Shown here in pieces: positions 60,219 to 64,000 of a stretch of 64,000 nucleotides of DNA (its first letter is position 1; every line of letters starts with the position of its first letter). The translations under genes were made by a program, and so were the position numbers. This stretch comes from Paracoccus salsus. GTDB taxonomy: Bacteria > Pseudomonadota > Alphaproteobacteria > Rhodobacterales > Rhodobacteraceae. The notes under the pieces were generated by a model. That model was not told the origin of the DNA, made no database searches, and saw only the letters and a list, made by a program, of their open reading frames with translations. The stretch is taken from assembly GCF_021556615.1 (NCBI RefSeq), contig NZ_JAKGGD010000001.1, positions 372,001-436,000 of the forward strand, written 5' to 3'.

Positions 60219-61847
60219 CTAGCGGCGCCAGAAATCCGGCGAGAACAGCGCGATGATGGCCAGCGTTTCCAGCCGCCCCACGATCATCGCGAAGGCCAGG
60301 ATCGTCTTGGTCATCGCCGGCAGGCCCGACCAGCCCTGCCACGGCGCCGAGGCGATTCCGGCGGTGCCGTCAAAGGCCGGAGTCAGCGGGATCGCGGCGG
60401 CAAGCGGGCCGGTATTGGTCAGCGCGGCGATCGACAGGATCGTCGCCGTTTCGAACTCGATCTGCTTGATCGACACCAGCGCGACGGTGACCGCGATGGA
60501 CATGGCAAACAGCATGAAGAAGATGAACGCCAGATAAGCGCCTTCGCGGCGCAGCCGACGCGCAATCCGCCCGCCGCCTGCGACCGAACTGGGATGGATG
60601 ATCCGCTCCATCTCGCGCTCTCCGTGCCGGGCCAGCGCATAGACCCGCAGCAGCTTGACGCCGCCCGCGGTGGTGGCGACCCCGCCGCCCATCATCGCCA
60701 GCCCCGCCAGGATCAGGCCGGGAGAGGTCAGCCCGGACCATGCGCGCGAACCCTGCCAATCCACCGAGTTCCAGCCCGTCGTGGTCAGATAGCTGAGGGC
60801 ATTGAAAAGCCCGCCCCAGAAAGCCGACAGCGCGTTCCGCAGATCGGCCATGATGAGGGGCGCGGCCGGACCCTCGCCGGCAGCCTCGATCGCGCCCAGG
60901 AAATGCCGCATGAACAGCACGAGGGTGACCAGCGTCACCAGTCCGGCCGCCATCTTCAGTTCGGGATCCTCGATCATGCGCTCGGTCGCGCGCAGTTCTC
61001 CGCCGCCCGGCCAGAAGCGTCGCGACAGGGCCGGGATCAGGAACAGGAACACCACCATCTCGCCGGCCACACCCGAGCTTTCGCCGGCCGGCCCGATGAC
61101 CGGCGAAATCCCGCTGGTCGCCAGCGTGCCCATCGCGCGGCACAGCGCCACCAGCGAGTCGTCGCCAAGCAGCAGCAGGACAAGCCACATCAGCAGGGTC
61201 AGACCGGCATAGACGGGCAGCACTTTCTGGGCGCTGCGCAGCAGTCGAAAGGCGGGATCGTTCAGTTCGGTGCGGAATTCCGGCGCGGACAGATGCGGCT
61301 GCAACGCGCGCGGGTCGGACGATTCGGGAAGCTTCTGGAACCGCTCATCGCGACCATAGGGACTGGACATGATCTCGAACCCGCCCACCCGAAGAGGCGC
61401 GAGGACGGCAATGGCCGACACCAGCATGAAGAACCCGCCCATCCAGCCGACCAGCGCGCGCCACAGATGCAGCGGCGCGGGCAGCAGATCTGCGGAATAC
61501 AGCGACGCGCCGGTGGTGGTCAGCGACGACACCATCTCCCACCAGGCGTTGAACATCCCGGTATCGGGCAGACTTTCGGCAAAGGGCACCGCAAGGATCA
61601 GCGGCAGCAACGCCATGGCCGCCAGCATGCTCAGCAACGTGTCGCGGGCCCGGCCGCGGCGCGGATTGGCAATCGTCGCCAGCCCGATCATCCCCGAGAG
61701 GATCAGGATCATCAGCGCCGAATAGAAGAAATGGCGCGCGATCGCGTTCTCGTTCACCACCGAGGCATAGGCTGCGGGAACCAGCATCGACAGCGCCGCG
61801 ATGACGGACAGCTGGACCAGGAAGGGTTGGCGCATGAGCGGCGACAA
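60219..61847 (-). CDS. trkH: TrkH family potassium uptake protein
   Basis: A 542-residue potassium-conducting membrane subunit. The four selectivity-filter loops can be seen in order as SSLTTTGASLYS, GTLATSGISPV, NALSYLTTTGWNSV and IAALTNTGPL. It is preceded by trkA with a 10-bp gap. The start is either TTG at 61847, which has a GAGG site, or ATG at 61835, which has none; I chose the former with low certainty. Confidence 0.92.
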   Translation of the reverse strand: MSPLMRQPFLVQLSVIAALSMLVPAAYASVVNENAIARHFFYSALMILILSGMIGLATIANPRRGRARDTLLSMLAAMALLPLILAVPFAESLPDTGMFNAWWEMVSSLTTTGASLYSADLLPAPLHLWRALVGWMGGFFMLVSAIAVLAPLRVGGFEIMSSPYGRDERFQKLPESSDPRALQPHLSAPEFRTELNDPAFRLLRSAQKVLPVYAGLTLLMWLVLLLLGDDSLVALCRAMGTLATSGISPVIGPAGESSGVAGEMVVFLFLIPALSRRFWPGGGELRATERMIEDPELKMAAGLVTLVTLVLFMRHFLGAIEAAGEGPAAPLIMADLRNALSAFWGGLFNALSYLTTTGWNSVDWQGSRAWSGLTSPGLILAGLAMMGGGVATTAGGVKLLRVYALARHGEREMERIIHPSSVAGGGRIARRLRREGAYLAFIFFMLFAMSIAVTVALVSIKQIEFETATILSIAALTNTGPLAAAIPLTPAFDGTAGIASAPWQGWSGLPAMTKTILAFAMIVGRLETLAIIALFSPDFWRR

Positions 61848-61857
61848 CGGCGCGGCC

Positions 61858-63234
61858 TCAGAAGAAGTCGATCGAGACCTGCAGAAGGCGCTCGACCTCC
61901 GGCACGTCCTTGGTCAGCGCGAAGATCAGCACGAGATCGCCCTCTTCGATGCGGGTGTCGGACGACGGCTTGATGATGCGGTCGCCCTTCTGCACCGCGC
62001 CGATCAGCACGCCCTCGGGAAACTCGATATCGCGGATCGCCCGCCCCGACATCGGCGAGGTCGACAGCACCTGCGCCTCCATCACCTCGGCCTCGGCGTC
62101 CCCGATCGAGTAGATGTCGCGCACGCGGCCATGCCGGATATGGCGCAGAATGGTCGAAACCGTGGTGGCGCGCGGATTGATGTAGGCATCGATATCCAGC
62201 GCCCCCATCAGTGGCACCAGCGTCGGGTCGTTGATGAGCGAGATGGCCATCTTGGCGCCGGCCTGCTTGGCCCGGACCGCTGCAAGGATATTCGTCTTGT
62301 CGTCGTCGGTCACGGCAAGCACCGCATCGGCGCTAGGCACGGCGGCCTCTTCCAGCAGTTCCGCCGACAATCCGTCACCGTTCAGCACGATGGTCCGTTC
62401 CAGCCGGTCGGCGGCGTATTCTGCGCGCGCCCTGTCGCGTTCGATCAGCTTGGCCCGGATCCGGTCAGCCCGAGCTTCCAGCGTCCGCGCAACGGCCAGG
62501 CCCACATTGCCTGCACCGATAATGACCACGCGTTCCTGTTTTTGCGGCGGCTTGCCGAAGATCTCGAGCGTCCGGTTCACATCCTCGGCATGACTGAAGA
62601 TATAGATCTGGTCGCCCGCGAACAACTGATCGCCCGCCTCGGGTGCGAACAGCCGCCGGTCGCGCCGCACGCCCGTCACGATCGCGCGCAGGCTGGAGAA
62701 AATCTCGTTCAGTTGCCGCAGCGGGGTGTTCAGCGCCGGGCAATCCTCTTCCAGCAGGATGCCCAGCAGATGCATCTTGCCGCCCAGAAACGTCTCGACA
62801 TCGAAGGTCGAGGGGGCTGACAGGCGTTGCAGCGCGGCCTTGGCGACCTCGCGTTCGGGGCTGATGACCACGTCGATAGGCAGGTGATCGGTGCGGTAGA
62901 GATCGGAATAGATCGCGTCCAGATAGGCGCTGCTGCGCAGTCGGGCGATCTTGCGGGGGATCTGGAAGACCGAATGCGCGACCTGGCAGGTGACCATGTT
63001 CACCTCATCCGAATAGGTCGCGGCGATGATCAGGTCCGCGTCGCGCGCCCCGGCCCTGTCCAGCACGTCTGGATGGCTGGCAAATCCGGTGACTCCCTGC
63101 ACATCCAGAGCATCGGTCGCCCGGCGGACCAGCTCGCTGTTGTTGTCGATGACCGTCACGTCGTTTCGTTCGCCTGACAGATGCCGGGCGATCTGCCAGC
63201 CGACCTGTCCCGTCCCGCAGATGATGATCTTCAT
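61858..63234 (-). CDS. trkA: Trk system potassium transporter TrkA
   Basis: A 458-residue cytoplasmic regulator of TrkH. It has two RCK-N nucleotide-binding domains (GTGQVGWQIARHLSGE at the start and GAGNVGLAVARTLE near residue 236), each followed by a TrkA-C domain; the second ends near DLVLIFALTKDVPEVERLL. The order ntrX-trkA-trkH-hfq-hflX is conserved in the group. Confidence 0.95.
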   Translation of the reverse strand: MKIIICGTGQVGWQIARHLSGERNDVTVIDNNSELVRRATDALDVQGVTGFASHPDVLDRAGARDADLIIAATYSDEVNMVTCQVAHSVFQIPRKIARLRSSAYLDAIYSDLYRTDHLPIDVVISPEREVAKAALQRLSAPSTFDVETFLGGKMHLLGILLEEDCPALNTPLRQLNEIFSSLRAIVTGVRRDRRLFAPEAGDQLFAGDQIYIFSHAEDVNRTLEIFGKPPQKQERVVIIGAGNVGLAVARTLEARADRIRAKLIERDRARAEYAADRLERTIVLNGDGLSAELLEEAAVPSADAVLAVTDDDKTNILAAVRAKQAGAKMAISLINDPTLVPLMGALDIDAYINPRATTVSTILRHIRHGRVRDIYSIGDAEAEVMEAQVLSTSPMSGRAIRDIEFPEGVLIGAVQKGDRIIKPSSDTRIEEGDLVLIFALTKDVPEVERLLQVSIDFF

Positions 63235-63813
63235 CCCAGCCCTCGTGCCGATGCGGCGAACCGCCTTGATCCTTGCCTAAGGCGCGCCGTCGTCTCGCGC
63301 AACCATCCTCGCATGCACCGCCACGGCCACGCAGCGGTCACGACCGAGCATCATGGCGTCCGCTCTGCGACCCTTGAAACGTGACCAGCTAGCGCTTAAT
63401 AGTTAACCATGGGTAAACTTGACCCAAGCCAGAAAGAGATGAGGCAGACGACCGAATGCGAATGCCGATATCCTGTCCGCCAGATCGCACAGATGCATCC
63501 GGTCACGCGCGATCCTGATATCAGGCAATCCGCGCCGCTTCGTCTCGACCGCATGTCGAGTCCTTGCCGCTTAAAACAACCCGGGCCAAGACAGCCGTCA
63601 GAACGGAGATGGAGAATGCCAAGGGTGACCGGCCGCGGTTTCGTCTGCTCCCGCCGCCGTTCACCGCCTAGCATCATGTTTGTTTCCCCCGAACGCCGTC
63701 ACCAGTCAGGCTGGCTTGGGCGTGGTCGGCGGCGCTAGATTGGCAGTGCGTCGCCGACCACGTTCGATTTTCCCCGTCCGATACGCGTCGCCTTGACGCC
63801 GGAAGCGGCCCCG
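63235..63813. other. Long intergenic region between trkA and ntrX
   Basis: 579 bp, partly less GC-rich than the genes around it. It should hold the trkA promoter. A perfect 11-bp inverted repeat (63721-63731 with 63752-63762, 20-nt loop) is followed on the plus strand by TTCGATTTTTCC, like a plus-strand terminator. A 40-codon arginine-rich frame (63616-63738) with a GGAG site ends inside that hairpin loop. Whether a small RNA or peptide is made here is open. Confidence 0.4.
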
Positions 63814-64000
63814 TCACTTGCCGGTCAACATCTCCTCGTCAGTGCGCAGGCCGCCGACGACCCCAAGCGACTTGAGCTTGCGATGCAGGGCGCTGCGTTC
63901 CATTCCCACGAACTGGGCCGTTCGGCTGATATTTCCGCCGAAGCGGTTTATCTGAGCCAGCAGGTATTCGCGCTCGAACATCTCGCGCGCCTCGCGCAGC
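63814..64000 (-). CDS. ntrX: NtrX response regulator (3' end)
   Basis: The last 62 codons of a minus-strand gene that continues beyond the window. The product ends with a Fis-type helix-turn-helix, [46 protein letters not shown], and the tail [11 protein letters not shown]. This is the DNA-binding domain of NtrX, the response regulator of the NtrY/NtrX nitrogen and redox system. The following trkA supports this. Confidence 0.9.
   Translation of the reverse strand, partial: LREAREMFEREYLLAQINRFGGNISRTAQFVGMERSALHRKLKSLGVVGGLRTDEEMLTGK

Noticed and set aside
63403..63410. A CtrA-type half site TTAACCAT
   Set aside because: Only a half site; the second TTAA lies 3 bp away instead of the 7 bp of the full motif, so it may be chance.

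Overview
The window is a GC-rich stretch of chromosome from an alphaproteobacterium of the Rhodobacterales, most like Paracoccus or its relatives. I infer this from four things. The complex I (nuo) operon is interleaved with the small extra frames known from the Paracoccus denitrificans nqo cluster. It runs on into birA, coaX and RNase J. The order ntrX, trkA, trkH, hfq, hflX is typical of the group. The uvrA promoter carries an alphaproteobacterial LexA box (GTTC-N7-GTTC). The species cannot be named from the sequence alone. I see no prophage, insertion sequence, CRISPR array or genomic island; almost everything is core metabolism.

Layout. Positions 1-3155 (+) hold the end of holB, a TatD nuclease, an MBL-fold hydrolase and an AEC transporter, all tightly packed. 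Positions 3172-5476 (-) hold dgoA/dgoK (2-dehydro-3-deoxygalactonate use) and trmB. Positions 5642-26976 (-) are one long cluster: nuoA-B-C-D-[TM protein]-E-[helical-hairpin-like protein]-[DUF5337-like]-F-[DUF5333-like]-G-[lipoprotein]-H-I-[CMD family]-J-K-L-M-N-birA-coaX-rnj, with a strong sigma70-like promoter at 27039-27067. Positions 27147-28371 hold a DUF1772-type membrane protein and a divergent TetR regulator, with two matching operators between them. Pyruvate carboxylase (-) and uvrA (+) follow and diverge from a control region containing the SOS box. A DUF4260 gene overlaps the end of uvrA, and a tRNA-Gly(GCC) with its own promoter and terminator comes next.

Positions 36090-43125 hold a dimethylglycine-dehydrogenase-like flavoprotein, panC-panB, an MFS transporter and a 2-hydroxyacid dehydrogenase. 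Positions 43334-48354 hold an SH3-domain protein, an M3 peptidase, a membrane-fused MoeB/ThiF protein, dut and infC. infC appears to start at ATA. Positions 48569-53267 hold an Ala-rich anchored protein, a possible glycosyltransferase, a PhnA-like domain and fabA-fabB-fabI. Positions 53585-57827 hold an alpha/beta hydrolase, an SPFH/GYF protein paired with a zinc-ribbon membrane protein, and a PfkB kinase. Positions 57824-63234 (-) hold a methyltransferase, hflX, hfq, trkH and trkA. The window closes with the 3' end of ntrX.

Functional links. BirA can biotinylate the pyruvate carboxylase encoded nearby. CoaX, PanC and PanB cover three steps of the pantothenate to CoA route, whose product serves the fab genes. 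TrkA and TrkH form one potassium uptake system. The least explained parts are the extra proteins of the nuo cluster, a C-terminal domain shared by NuoE and its neighbour, the SPFH/zinc-ribbon pair, and the 579-bp space between trkA and ntrX.
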